64,000 nucleotides of DNA from Ferruginibacter sp. (GTDB lineage Bacteria > Bacteroidota > Bacteroidia > Chitinophagales > Chitinophagaceae). Below, in pieces: positions 37,027 to 47,703 of this stretch (position 1 is its first letter; each line of letters starts with the position of its first letter). The position numbers were made by a program, and so were the translations under genes. A model generated the notes under the pieces. It saw nothing but the letters and a program-made list of their open reading frames with translations, was not told the origin of the DNA and searched no databases. Location: assembly GCA_030831945.1 (NCBI GenBank), contig JAURKC010000020.1:1-64000 (forward strand), given 5' to 3'.

Positions 37027-39435
37027 TTATTGAATAATTTTTTCCTCTCTTGTTAATTGTCCAACTTCATTAATTCCCTCAACAGTTACTCTAAATTTTT
37101 TACAAAAATCACTATTATAAAATGGAACGGTTACTCTTCTAGTATTTTTATCAAAGTGTAAATTTGGATTCCAATATAGGGTAGCTCTGTAATCGTTGAC
37201 ATCCGTCTCAGGCTTTTTTTCGTAGTCCGGAGAATAAAACTGCTTAATAACAGAATAACCATTAATAGTAGTAACTGCTAAGCCTTTCAGTTGGGAAAAA
37301 TCACTTCCTCCTTTTTTAGTATAAATCGCAATGGCACCTCCAGTACCTCCGCCAACTGCACCATAAAACGGCGGCCTAAAAATTTTGATCATTGCTACAT
37401 CGTTCATGTTGATGACTTGAACTCTTGATAAATCAGTCGTCATTTCATTGACGAAAAAACTGGTAGGACTTCCTCTCCAGATAGCACTTCCTTCGCCGGC
37501 CGTATTAATTTGTAAACCAGGCACCTTACCTTGTAAATAGGCTAATACACTGCTTGCTGTCATAGCAAAAGCGTCATTTTCGGTTGAAAAAACATAGCCG
37601 TCTCCACCTGCAAAAAATCCAGAGGTATACTCCTCGTCTAATTTTTGATTAGCTGATTTTTGGAAACTTTTAATCACAATATTATCAAGTGTTCTTATTT
37701 TGTTTCTTTCATTTTGATCACGAAGTAGGTTGGCCATAGAACTACTTTTTTGCAAAACAGCGCTATCTACTTTTTCAGGTAAATACAAACCAGTAAGCAA
37801 TGAGATCGGCCGCAAAGGTGATTTTATAATATTGTTTTTAAATGCAAAACTTGCAATATTTGTCAGCGTTTTGTCCTTATCGTTATTGAGTTGATAGTAT
37901 AATTTGGCGGTATCAAAAAAGTAAAGTCCTTCACGTGAAAACTCACCTTGACTGCTCACTGGCATACTGAAAATATTGGAGCCGCCATTTTTTGTCTTTA
38001 ATATACCTGTTAATTCTTTTTGAAATAGCATTGATTTGGATAGCCCTAAAATTTGTCCTTTAATGAAAAGTCGATCTTCTGGAATGAATTTAATTTTAGG
38101 CCAATTGCCTGATAAAATATCTACCCACTTAAATCTTCTCCAACCATTGGTCATCATTACTAAATCAAGATGCTGCTTAACAGAATCTGCTTCTCCTGAA
38201 AAATAATAGGCTGAATTATAAACATATCCTTTTAAGTCGCTGCTTAATAATAAATTCGAATAAATGCTCTCTTCATTTTTAGAAATTGGATTAAGTTCTG
38301 CATCTGTAATGGAAATAGATAAATTAGAAATCAAGCTATCACCTACATCAATTTGAATTGAATTGCGGCCACGTTTGGCGAGGCTTTTATCAGCAGAATG
38401 TATATCAGTAATGAAATAGTAATCATTGTGGTTAATAAAAACAAGGCGTTCAGCAATCGGTTGAAGGGCAGCGTTAAATATGGTTAGTTGTAAAACTCCA
38501 TTGGGTAAACTGTCTGTTTCAATTTTTGCAGTAACACTCGTCCTTTTAGTCATATTCACTTTGGCACTATATACCAATCGTTGATGCATTTGAGCTTCTA
38601 CTTGGTAGCTGGAATAAACAGCGTCTACACTATCAGGTCTTTTAATTGTATAACTTAATCCATAGTCGCTTAGATCGGTGCTGAGTACAATTCCTGTTTT
38701 ATTTGCCTCTGGCAAAAGGTTTTCATGCTGCAATCCTTTTTTATCTTTCCAAACAGCACGGTATTTTTCTTTTGCTATGGGTTTAAGCGTTAGGTAGCCC
38801 ATACCATCATGTATAGACGAAAAGGAAGTTATTTTTTTTCCTTTACTGTCTATTATATCCCCTTTTACTTCAAAGGGTGTTCCCTGGTTATCGGTAGCTT
38901 TAAAAGCTACTCTTGAAGAAATATCAGTGAGTAAGTCTCCACCTTCTGGAAAAAATTGAATACTATAACTTACAGGGGTAGCTGCTTTTTTAACCAATAT
39001 TTTATTTGGTATAATTTGTATAGGTTTAAAATACAAAAGGGAAGAATCAAAATTAAGCATCCATGTTGTGTAGGCCCGAATGTATAACTTAGTGTAGCTG
39101 ACTGAATCTGGCAAATCGAAGTTAGAAGATGCGCCTGATTGTATGATGGGTAACATTTTTTGTTGCAATAGCATCCCCTTTTCATCTAATAACTCTGCAA
39201 AAAGGGTCTTACTGATTGGACCTGGAAGGTTGTCTGCACTTAGATAGGCTTTAAACCAAATAGTTTCTCCTGCATTGTAAAAAGCCTTATCCATCTGGAG
39301 GTGAATTTTCTCTTGCACATATTTAGTATCCAATATGTCTAATAGAGAATCAATTTTTTGTGCTTGCAGATTTTTAAAAAAAATAGCAAAGAACAGCAGT
39401 AGGGTAATTTTAAAGGGAAGTTTTTTTTCTATCAT
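37027..39435 (-). CDS. MG2-like protein with TonB-receptor plug-like domain, no barrel
   Basis: VQEKIHLQMDKAFYNAGETIWFKAYLS; plug-like LAYLQGKVPGLQINTAGEGSAIWRGSPTSFFVNEM...GGGTGGAIAIYTKKG; ends at 802 aa. Confidence 0.75.
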   Translation of the reverse strand: MIEKKLPFKITLLLFFAIFFKNLQAQKIDSLLDILDTKYVQEKIHLQMDKAFYNAGETIWFKAYLSADNLPGPISKTLFAELLDEKGMLLQQKMLPIIQSGASSNFDLPDSVSYTKLYIRAYTTWMLNFDSSLLYFKPIQIIPNKILVKKAATPVSYSIQFFPEGGDLLTDISSRVAFKATDNQGTPFEVKGDIIDSKGKKITSFSSIHDGMGYLTLKPIAKEKYRAVWKDKKGLQHENLLPEANKTGIVLSTDLSDYGLSYTIKRPDSVDAVYSSYQVEAQMHQRLVYSAKVNMTKRTSVTAKIETDSLPNGVLQLTIFNAALQPIAERLVFINHNDYYFITDIHSADKSLAKRGRNSIQIDVGDSLISNLSISITDAELNPISKNEESIYSNLLLSSDLKGYVYNSAYYFSGEADSVKQHLDLVMMTNGWRRFKWVDILSGNWPKIKFIPEDRLFIKGQILGLSKSMLFQKELTGILKTKNGGSNIFSMPVSSQGEFSREGLYFFDTAKLYYQLNNDKDKTLTNIASFAFKNNIIKSPLRPISLLTGLYLPEKVDSAVLQKSSSMANLLRDQNERNKIRTLDNIVIKSFQKSANQKLDEEYTSGFFAGGDGYVFSTENDAFAMTASSVLAYLQGKVPGLQINTAGEGSAIWRGSPTSFFVNEMTTDLSRVQVINMNDVAMIKIFRPPFYGAVGGGTGGAIAIYTKKGGSDFSQLKGLAVTTINGYSVIKQFYSPDYEKKPETDVNDYRATLYWNPNLHFDKNTRRVTVPFYNSDFCKKFRVTVEGINEVGQLTREEKIIQ

Positions 39436-39522
39436 AACAGTCAGCTATAGGTATTCAATTTATTTCAGCCTTAATGTTCAATCTGTATTACGCTAGATTT
39501 AAATTTTCTTGTAGAAAATAGG

Positions 39523-39831
39523 TTAATTTCTAGGAGGATGAAGATCATCTACGCTGTTTTGATCCATATCATCCGAATTTAAATCAGGCTTTTTCTCTAG
39601 TATATATTTAATGATCAAATATCCCCCAAACGCACTTATTATTCCCAACGACATTACTCCCAGTATATTGGTTTCTCCATAAAATATAATCCCCATTATC
39701 ACGCCAATTATTTCAGTAACAATCCAAGCTAATACCGTGTACCATTTCCATGGACGGGGATTAAGCCCTTTCTGACTAGCGAGTAGTCCATTTTTTTTAC
39801 AAAGAAAATAAAGGGCAATTACTTCTAACAT
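39523..39831 (-). CDS. Hypothetical small membrane protein
   Basis: 102 aa, three hydrophobic segments. Confidence 0.6.
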   Translation of the reverse strand: MLEVIALYFLCKKNGLLASQKGLNPRPWKWYTVLAWIVTEIIGVIMGIIFYGETNILGVMSLGIISAFGGYLIIKYILEKKPDLNSDDMDQNSVDDLHPPRN

Positions 39832-39978
39832 ATACTGAAAATTTAATTCTATACGTAAACCTACTTTTTAATTTTTAACGCTCCTCGAATATAAAGATAA
39901 AAAAACGCTATAAAAATTGATCAAGTAATTAAAAATTTATAAAAACGATTGCTAATTTTTACTATTCATTTCAATAAA

Positions 39979-40003
39979 AAACCGAAGTGGTTAATACTTC
40001 GGT
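39979..40003 (-). terminator. Terminator of PfkB-family gene
   Basis: Minus strand AACCGAAGT-ATTAACC-ACTTCGGTTTTTT. Confidence 0.75.
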
Positions 40004-40025
40004 TAATGATATTGATTGAGGATGC

Positions 40026-40949
40026 TTATACTAAATCTATTTCAAAATTTACTAGCTGAACAAACTCTTTTAGCCTTTGGGCAATATCTGCCTTTGAAAT
40101 TTCTTTCATTCTATTAGGACCAAATTTTTCTACACAAAAACTTGCCAATGCACTTCCCACAATAATGGCAGTCTTCATATTCTCAAAACTGATATCTTTT
40201 GTTTTTGCAAGGTATCCAATAAATCCTCCAGCAAAAGTGTCGCCTGCACCAGTCGGATCAAACACCTCTTCTAGTGGTAATGCGGGCGCATAAAACACAT
40301 GGTCTCCATGAAATAACAATGCACCGTGCTCTCCCTTTTTAATAACTAAAAATTTAGGCCCCATTTCAAGAATAGTTTTCGCAGCTTTTACTAAAGAAAA
40401 TTGACCGCTTAATTGTCTTGCTTCTCCATCATTGATCATTAATACATCTACTTTTTTTAATACCGCCTCCAAATCACTCATTGCAATATCCATCCAAAAA
40501 TTCATGGTATCCATTACAATTAATTTGGGCCTTACTTTCAATTGATTGATAATACTTAATTGAAGATTAGGAGCCAAGTTGCCGAGCATTAAAAATTCAG
40601 CACCTTGATAGCTTTCTGGTACGATTGGATTAAAATCTGCTAATACATTCAAATCGGTTACGAGTGTATCGCGATTATTCATATCAAGATGGTATTTACC
40701 ACTCCAGAAAAATGATTTTTTATCGGGAACAACTTCCACCCCTTCAAGATCTACTCCTCTTTTTCTAAGCTCCGCCATTTCTTCTTCTGGAAAATCGAAT
40801 CCAACAATAGAGATTTGCTTGATGGAACTAATAAAATTGCTGGCTGCATAGGCTACATAAGTTCCGGAGCCACCCACTATTTGATTTACTTTTCCGAAAG
40901 GTGTTTCAATGGCATCAAAAGCCATGGTTCCTACTGAGATTAAAGACAT
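40026..40949 (-). CDS. PfkB family carbohydrate kinase
   Basis: VFDPTGAGDTFAGGFIGYLA; N-terminal IVGGSGTYVAYAASNF. Confidence 0.93.
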   Translation of the reverse strand: MSLISVGTMAFDAIETPFGKVNQIVGGSGTYVAYAASNFISSIKQISIVGFDFPEEEMAELRKRGVDLEGVEVVPDKKSFFWSGKYHLDMNNRDTLVTDLNVLADFNPIVPESYQGAEFLMLGNLAPNLQLSIINQLKVRPKLIVMDTMNFWMDIAMSDLEAVLKKVDVLMINDGEARQLSGQFSLVKAAKTILEMGPKFLVIKKGEHGALLFHGDHVFYAPALPLEEVFDPTGAGDTFAGGFIGYLAKTKDISFENMKTAIIVGSALASFCVEKFGPNRMKEISKADIAQRLKEFVQLVNFEIDLV

Positions 40950-41301
40950 AATGATATGGTTTTATTGAACCAACGTGAAAAGCCACGTGGAGTGATTAAA
41001 AGTTGCTGCAAAAGTAGTGTTTTACCCTTTGTTAAATGTATCTCAGCTGCATTTTTCTGTTAAAAACCTTCATTTTTAATTTTTACATTACTTATAAAAC
41101 GGCTGAGTAATATTAATTTTCGGTTTATTTTACCCAAAACCTAGTCGGTAAATTAAGTAGCTCAATTCTCTGGGTTTATTTGGAAAATAATCATCATTCT
41201 TACTACAAGTTGTTTACCTTACTTAGAGAGAAGGATAAATTTAAAACTATCCTTCAATAAATTGAATGGTTGCTCCAGTGAAGCAGCTCAATAAATAAAA
41301 T

Positions 41302-41910
41302 ATGCTATTATCAATACATCCCCAAAATCCTCAGCCTAGATTGATACATCAGGTGATCGAATGTTTACAAGATGGGGGAGTAATCATTTACCCAACGGAT
41401 ACTATTTATGGCCTTGGCTGTGATATCAAGCAACCGAAGGCGATTGAAAAAATTTGTCAAATAAAAAATATTGATCCTCAAAAGGCTCAGCTATCTTTTA
41501 TCTGTAGCGATTTGAGTCATTTAAGTGAGTACACTAAAAGTATAGATACGCCACTTTATAGAATGTTGAAAAATTATTTACCAGGTCCTTATACATTTAT
41601 TTTGCCTGCCAGTAAGCAAGTGCCAAAAATATTGCAGAGCAAAAAAAGTACTATCGGACTACGCGTACCCGATAATATTATCTGCCAACAAATTTTATCA
41701 GGCCTCGGTAATCCCATTTTAAGCACCTCTTTGCCTGGCGAAATGGTAGAAGATTATACGGACCCCGAGATTATTTATAAAAAATTTGAAAACTTGGTAG
41801 ACTTTGTAATTGATGGGGGTATCGGAGGAATGACCCCCTCCACAATGGTTGATTGTACTACCGATGATTGGACTATTCTGCGACAAGGCCTGGGTGATTG
41901 GATTGGATAA
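41302..41910 (+). CDS. Sua5/YciO/YrdC family (L-threonylcarbamoyladenylate synthase-like)
   Basis: GGVIIYPTDTIYGLGCDIKQPKAIEKICQIK; KSTIGLRVPDN; LSTSLPGE. Confidence 0.92.
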   Translation: MLLSIHPQNPQPRLIHQVIECLQDGGVIIYPTDTIYGLGCDIKQPKAIEKICQIKNIDPQKAQLSFICSDLSHLSEYTKSIDTPLYRMLKNYLPGPYTFILPASKQVPKILQSKKSTIGLRVPDNIICQQILSGLGNPILSTSLPGEMVEDYTDPEIIYKKFENLVDFVIDGGIGGMTPSTMVDCTTDDWTILRQGLGDWIG

Positions 41911-41940
41911 TTTAAAAAGCATCAGCGTGCTTTTTAAATT
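41909..41940 (+). terminator. Terminator after YrdC-family gene
   Basis: AATTTAAAAAGCA-TCAGCG-TGCTTTTTAAATT. Confidence 0.7.
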
Positions 41941-41944
41941 TATT

Positions 41945-42482
41945 TGAGCTAATAATTATTTACCCTCAAAAAGTCCGGTAAGGCAATTTGAACTAACAGT
42001 AGTTTGAACGCCCTCGAATAAAAAGTGCCATATATGTCAAATATCAGCCGTTAAAAAATCACTCCCTTTAAAGTATCGCTGTTTTTTACTTTAGTCTTAA
42101 CATATAGTCGACGCACATTCACTAACGTCCTCGAATAAAAAAGTGCTAGAAATATTAAATATTGGCCGTTAAAAAAATTAATCAACCGCGGCGGCACTCC
42201 CTTTAAGGTAACACAGTCTTTTAATTTCGTAATAATAGATAGTCGATCCTTTGTTTGACGCCCTCGAATAAAAAGTGCTAGAAATATTAACTATCAGCCG
42301 TTAAAAAATCAAGGCTGTTTGAGCGAGCAGGTCCTTTAAAGCAACTTACTCTACCCGCGAGTTCCTTGATTTTAGGCTGATATTTATTATTTCAGCCTTT
42401 TTATTCGCAGGATTGATTTTTTTTGTTACTTTTTTGCATCAAGGCAAAAAAGTAAAAGCACTCTATTCCAAAGGAAATCTTA
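41945..42482 (-). repeat. Structured dispersed repeat, copy C (three terminal units instead of two)
   Basis: Inverse complement of copies A/B; three GAATAAAAAGTGC..GCCGTTAAAAAAT units at ~42014, ~42133 and 42266. Confidence 0.92.
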
Positions 42483-42631
42483 GAACTAAATAACTTAAAT
42501 TTCAATAAAAGCAAGACGAATTGCAAGGTTATCTATCGTTTGACTGATTATCTAGTAGTAGTTCTTCATCGATCAATTTTGATTAAAAGCTCAACCAAAT
42601 AGGCGGTTACGCCTTTTTGAGGATTAAATAA

Positions 42632-43219
42632 TTAACAACTAATAGGATTTATATTGAAACTAATTCGATGGTATTTGCAAAGCCCATATTTTTCAATTGC
42701 CTTTCGATGGCTGGCAGTTCCATAGGCCTTATTTTTATTCCAGCCATAATGTGGGAATTCTAGGTGAAGCTTTTGCATATATTCATCCCTATAGGTTTTT
42801 GCTAAAATACTTGCAGCAGCAATCGATGTATATTTTCCATCTCCTTTAATAATGCATTGATAAGGGATTTTTTTATATGGTTTAAATCGATTACCATCAA
42901 TGAGCAGCTGACCTGGCTTTACAGATAATTTATTAATGGAAAGGTGCATGGCTTTGTAAGAAGCCTGCAAAATATTGATCACATCTATTTCATTATTGTC
43001 AATCGAAGACACTGCAAATGCAACACTTTCCTTTTCTATGATCGGCCTTAGTAAATCCCGTTGCTTCTCCTTTAGTTGCTTACTGTCATTCAATAGCGGA
43101 TGATGGAAATCTGGAGGTAAAATAACAGCTGCAGCAAATACTGGTCCGGCATAGCAACCTCTACCGGCTTCGTCTAACCCGGCTTCAGGTACTAAATTTT
43201 GAAAGTAAGAGAGCAACAT
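42632..43219 (-). CDS. rnhB: Ribonuclease HII
   Basis: AGLDEAGRGCYAGPVFAAAVIL; LLNDSKQLKEKQR; ASILAKTYRDEYM. Confidence 0.95.
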   Translation of the reverse strand: MLLSYFQNLVPEAGLDEAGRGCYAGPVFAAAVILPPDFHHPLLNDSKQLKEKQRDLLRPIIEKESVAFAVSSIDNNEIDVINILQASYKAMHLSINKLSVKPGQLLIDGNRFKPYKKIPYQCIIKGDGKYTSIAAASILAKTYRDEYMQKLHLEFPHYGWNKNKAYGTASHRKAIEKYGLCKYHRISFNINPISC

Positions 43220-43301
43220 ATGGTTAAAAAAAATGAAGTGTAATTAAAATTACGATCGATTGAGGAGAATCAACCATTACTGAGCTAAATTTGTATCCAA
43301 T

Positions 43302-44372
43302 ATGAATACTAATTTAAAAAATGACGGTATCAATAATGCCCCTTCTAAGGCGGTAGCTATTTGGTTATTAATTGGAGTTGGGATGATAATCATTCAGATT
43401 ATGCTTGGTGGTATCACTCGTTTAACTGAATCGGGTCTTTCTATTACTGAATGGAAACCAGTTACTGGCACACTACCTCCTTTGGATTCAATTGCTTGGC
43501 AAGCGGAGTTTGATAAGTATAAAGGAACAGATCAATTTAAATACGTTCATCAAAATTTTACTTTAGCAGAATTTAAATCTATTTTTTTCTGGGAATGGTT
43601 TCATCGCGTTTGGGCCAGAATGATGGGAATAGTTTTTCTTTTCGGATTTATTTATTTCTTGTTGAAAAAGAAATTTAATAAAGAAATGGTGCTACCCATG
43701 GTGACACTTTTTTTATTGGGGGGGCTGCAAGGAGCTATTGGTTGGATGATGGTAAAAAGTGGATTGGTACCTGAAAAATATTTTGTTGGCCATGTTGAAT
43801 TAGCAACGCATTTTATTACCGCCATTGGTTTATTGAGCTATACTGCATGGTTTGCCTTAAAATTTATTGTTGCACCCCAACAAAAAGTTATCAATACATC
43901 TTTACGAACTTTATTATTATCCATTTTATTAATTCTCTTTTTTCAATTGATCTATGGCGCTTTTATGGCAGGGCTAAAGGCGGGGGAATTAGCACCTACT
44001 TGGCCTGATATCAATGGAAAATTGATTCCTGCCAACTTGTTTGAATCAATGCCGTTGGTAAAAAACTTTGCTTACAATCCAATCACTATTCATTTTATTC
44101 ACCGAGGCTTAGCCTATATTTTATTCGGTTTAATTATCAGTTGGTTTTGGAAGGCTCGTTTAGTAAACGGCAATCGTCTTTTTTCCAAACTGAGGAGTTC
44201 AATACTGTTCTTAGTTTGCGCTCAGGTGATACTTGGAATAGTAACGGTAATTAATGCTACTTATCCTAATCGCCTAGTTTGGTTAGGAGTGATGCATCAA
44301 TTTACGGCTATGTTGTTAGTAATGGTGGTGGTAGGCTTATTGTACCTTGTTAGACCAAGTCCAGCCAAGTAG
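43302..44372 (+). CDS. ctaA: Haem A synthase (COX15/CtaA)
   Basis: IMLGGITRLTESGLSITEWKPVTGTLPP; FFWEWFHRVWARMMG; GLKAGELAPTWPDINGKLIP. Confidence 0.94.
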   Translation: MNTNLKNDGINNAPSKAVAIWLLIGVGMIIIQIMLGGITRLTESGLSITEWKPVTGTLPPLDSIAWQAEFDKYKGTDQFKYVHQNFTLAEFKSIFFWEWFHRVWARMMGIVFLFGFIYFLLKKKFNKEMVLPMVTLFLLGGLQGAIGWMMVKSGLVPEKYFVGHVELATHFITAIGLLSYTAWFALKFIVAPQQKVINTSLRTLLLSILLILFFQLIYGAFMAGLKAGELAPTWPDINGKLIPANLFESMPLVKNFAYNPITIHFIHRGLAYILFGLIISWFWKARLVNGNRLFSKLRSSILFLVCAQVILGIVTVINATYPNRLVWLGVMHQFTAMLLVMVVVGLLYLVRPSPAK

Positions 44373-44439
44373 CGTCTTTTTGTTAAGCTCCATATTAAAA
44401 GCCTATTTTTAGCGTTGTATATTTAGTAAAACGATATAA

Positions 44440-46662
44440 ATGCGCCGGTTACTTATAAATATTTATTATTCTTTTCCCATTCAGCTGCTACTATTACATT
44501 TTCGCAAGTATCAAATATTATTAGTCATCTGGGCAATTTTAGCCAGCACTATCAACAGCGGCTTACTTAAAAATTTTGGTGCCGACTCCTTATTTTTTGT
44601 TCCTGAATATATGGGCAAGGTAAATTACTTAAGTACCGGATTGGTAGGGATTACCATGGGCGTATTTTTTATGAGTTGGAATATCACTACTTTCATTTTA
44701 CATACTAAAAGGTTTAAATTTTTGGCCACTACTTCTAAACCGTTTCTAAAGTATTGTATTAATAACTCCTTGCTTCCTTTACTTTTTTTATTCTTTTATA
44801 TTTTTAAAGCAGTTCATTTTAATTTAAATAAGGAGCTAATGGGCGTTGCTGAGGTAGCGTTTTTAGTAATTGGGTTTTCAGTAGGATTAATTCTATGTAT
44901 TGCTTTTTCTTTTGCATTCTTTTTCAGTGCGGATAGAACTATTCTTCGAACGATTGCTCCAGTAATTTCGAATCCTAATGAGTTTATAAAATCTTATCAT
45001 CCTTCGCTGCAAGCCCAGCCAGACGAATTTGGGCTTAAGGTGTCTTATTTTATTTCTAGTCGTTTTAAATTTAGTAAAGTAAGGCCTGTGTTTCATTATA
45101 GTCAGCAGTTATTGGATACTATTTTTAAACGCCATCATTTTGCAGCAATGCTGGCAATCATTATAGCCTTTATCTTTTTAATAACAGTAGGATTTTTTTT
45201 AGATATCAAATTTTTTCAAGCTCCTGCTGCAGCTAGTATTTTTATATTTTTTGCAATTATGATTGCCGTAATTGGAGCACTTACTTATTTTTTGCAGAGC
45301 TGGAGTATATTATTTTTGATTGCGCTTATTGTAGTTTTAAATTTTCTTTTTACAAATGAAATTATTAATCCTCGCAATAAAGCCTATGGACTCAATTATA
45401 GTGAAAACACCTTGCGCCCCAATTACAACAAGCAATCACTTCAACAATTGTGTACACCTGAAATAATCAGTCGCGACAAGGCAAACATGATTACCATTTT
45501 GGAAAATTGGAAGCGTAATCAATATACTGAAAAACCTCCTATCATTTTTATGAATGTAAGTGGTGGCGGACTAAGAAGTGCCACCTTTGTTATGAACGCC
45601 TTACAACAATTAGATAGTATTACCAATGGTAATTTAATGAAGCAAACATTTTTAATTAGTGGGGCGAGTGGGGGCATGTTATCTGCAGCTTATTTCAGGG
45701 AATTATATGCGCAAAAAAAGAAATCCAAAACAATTAATTTACAATCTGCGGAATTCACTGAAAACGTTACAGAAGATTTATTAAATCCAATTTTTTCATC
45801 GATGGTGAGTCGGGATCTATTTGCACCCTCCCAAAAATTTTCTATCGGGCCCTATGAGTATGTAAAAGATCGTGGATATGCGTTTGAAGAAAAGTTAAAT
45901 ATCAATACAGGCGGTATTTTGAATAAGCAGTTAAGAGAGTATACAGTAGATGAAAAAGCAGCGAATATTCCGATGATTATACTTAATTCAGTCATTACGG
46001 TTGACGGCAGGAAAATGATGATTGGTAGTCAGCCGCTAAGTTTTATGATGAAGCCACCTGCATTTTCAGCTGTTAAGTCTCATCATCCAGATGCAGTAGA
46101 TTTTGCTTCCTTATTTTCTAGACAAGACCCTGGCAATATTCGCTTGCTGACAGCGTTAAGAATGAATGCTACCTTTCCTTACGTATTACCCAATGTTTGG
46201 TTGCCTACCAATCCAGTGATTGATGTAATGGATGCAGGAATAAAAGATAATTTTGGACAAGAAACCTCCTTTCGGTTTATTGATAATTTCAGAGAGTGGC
46301 TCATCAATAATACTTCTAACATCATCATATTGCAAATAAGAGATCGGGGGGTAGATGAAGGGCAGCAAATCAATGAAGCGGGATCAATGGTGGATATGAT
46401 TACAAGACCATCCACCATCTTGGAACATAGCTGGCATAATTTTCAAGATTTCAATCAGTCCGATGAATTTAATTATTTGCAAACTTCATTGGGGGATCAA
46501 CTTCATCGACTTACTTTTACCTATATCCCCAAAAAAGATAATCAAGGTGCTGCGCTTAATTTTCATTTAACGGCTTCTGAAAAAAGAGATGTAATCAATT
46601 CTTTTCATTCAGCAGCTAATCAAAAAGTATTGCAATCGCTTTTGTCATTGATTGGAAAATAA
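44440..46662 (+). CDS. Membrane-anchored patatin-like phospholipase
   Basis: N-terminal TM segments; VSGGGLRSATFVMNALQQL, LISGASGGMLSAAYF, VMDAGIKDNFG. Confidence 0.85.
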   Translation: MRRLLINIYYSFPIQLLLLHFRKYQILLVIWAILASTINSGLLKNFGADSLFFVPEYMGKVNYLSTGLVGITMGVFFMSWNITTFILHTKRFKFLATTSKPFLKYCINNSLLPLLFLFFYIFKAVHFNLNKELMGVAEVAFLVIGFSVGLILCIAFSFAFFFSADRTILRTIAPVISNPNEFIKSYHPSLQAQPDEFGLKVSYFISSRFKFSKVRPVFHYSQQLLDTIFKRHHFAAMLAIIIAFIFLITVGFFLDIKFFQAPAAASIFIFFAIMIAVIGALTYFLQSWSILFLIALIVVLNFLFTNEIINPRNKAYGLNYSENTLRPNYNKQSLQQLCTPEIISRDKANMITILENWKRNQYTEKPPIIFMNVSGGGLRSATFVMNALQQLDSITNGNLMKQTFLISGASGGMLSAAYFRELYAQKKKSKTINLQSAEFTENVTEDLLNPIFSSMVSRDLFAPSQKFSIGPYEYVKDRGYAFEEKLNINTGGILNKQLREYTVDEKAANIPMIILNSVITVDGRKMMIGSQPLSFMMKPPAFSAVKSHHPDAVDFASLFSRQDPGNIRLLTALRMNATFPYVLPNVWLPTNPVIDVMDAGIKDNFGQETSFRFIDNFREWLINNTSNIIILQIRDRGVDEGQQINEAGSMVDMITRPSTILEHSWHNFQDFNQSDEFNYLQTSLGDQLHRLTFTYIPKKDNQGAALNFHLTASEKRDVINSFHSAANQKVLQSLLSLIGK

Positions 46663-46719
46663 AACCCTTCTATTTTTTTGATTCCTGGTGATAAAAGTTT
46701 TGGGTATTATAAATTGAAA

Positions 46720-47625
46720 CTAAACAGCCGGTTGTAACAATTTGAAAGCATTGGGAATTATTGCTATTTTAAATTCACTCGAAGTGCTGGAAGGATCACC
46801 ATCTATGTGGAGAGGAGCCAAATCTCGGTTTTGTATCATTAGCCGATCGGTTTGAAAATAGCTTACTTCTTCTTTATGAAAGGAACTCTCGTCGTAGTCA
46901 TTTAGTTTGCCATTAAGCACTTGTTTTAATACGGACCAAAGAAATCTATACTTGGGCATTTTTTTAACGATTACAATATCAAGTAATCCATCCGATAAGC
47001 TTGCTTTTGGTGCAATGGTAAATTGATTACCAAATTGATTACTGTTGGCTATACTGATGAAAAAGGCAGCAGTATGAATCGATTTTTCGCCATACTTTAT
47101 TTCAAAATTGAATGGCCGCATTCTAATAAAATTAATTATTGTTTGCTTGATATAGGTAACCAATCCTCTGGTGGTTTCTTTTGAAAAATCATGTGCTACC
47201 TGGGCATCAAATCCAAGTCCGCAGAGCATACAACTGAAACTGTCATTAATAGTAAAGGAATCGACAAAGGCTGCATTGCCCTTAAAAATAATATCTAGTG
47301 CAGCGTCTATTTTTGTAGGAATTTTTGCAGCTAAAGCCAATCCATTACCTGAGCCCATCGGGATAATTCCAATGTGAACCTTTTCATTTAGTAATGATCC
47401 AGCTATCTTACTAACGGTGCCATCGCCGCCACAGATTACAATATCAGTTATTTGTTCTCGAAGTACTTTTTCTTTCAAAAATTGATAATCACCCTCAGCG
47501 TTGGTATATAGTATTTCAAATGGTATACCTTGAAGAGAAGTTTTCACTTCAATTTTTTTTATTAAAGTATTCTTTCCACTGGTACCTGAAATAGGGTTGA
47601 TGAAATAAATGATTCTTCGATTCAT
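46720..47625 (-). CDS. Diacylglycerol/lipid kinase family protein (YegS-like)
   Basis: FINPISGTSGKNTLIKKIE; IVICGGDGTVSKIAGSLLNEKVHIGIIPMGSGNGLAL. Confidence 0.93.
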   Translation of the reverse strand: MNRRIIYFINPISGTSGKNTLIKKIEVKTSLQGIPFEILYTNAEGDYQFLKEKVLREQITDIVICGGDGTVSKIAGSLLNEKVHIGIIPMGSGNGLALAAKIPTKIDAALDIIFKGNAAFVDSFTINDSFSCMLCGLGFDAQVAHDFSKETTRGLVTYIKQTIINFIRMRPFNFEIKYGEKSIHTAAFFISIANSNQFGNQFTIAPKASLSDGLLDIVIVKKMPKYRFLWSVLKQVLNGKLNDYDESSFHKEEVSYFQTDRLMIQNRDLAPLHIDGDPSSTSSEFKIAIIPNAFKLLQPAV

Positions 47626-47703
47626 TACTGATTATTGCTTGCAAAGTTAGCGCAATGTTGGAATTACTTTTTAAATAACTAGTAGTGCTATATTAAATAA
47701 CCC

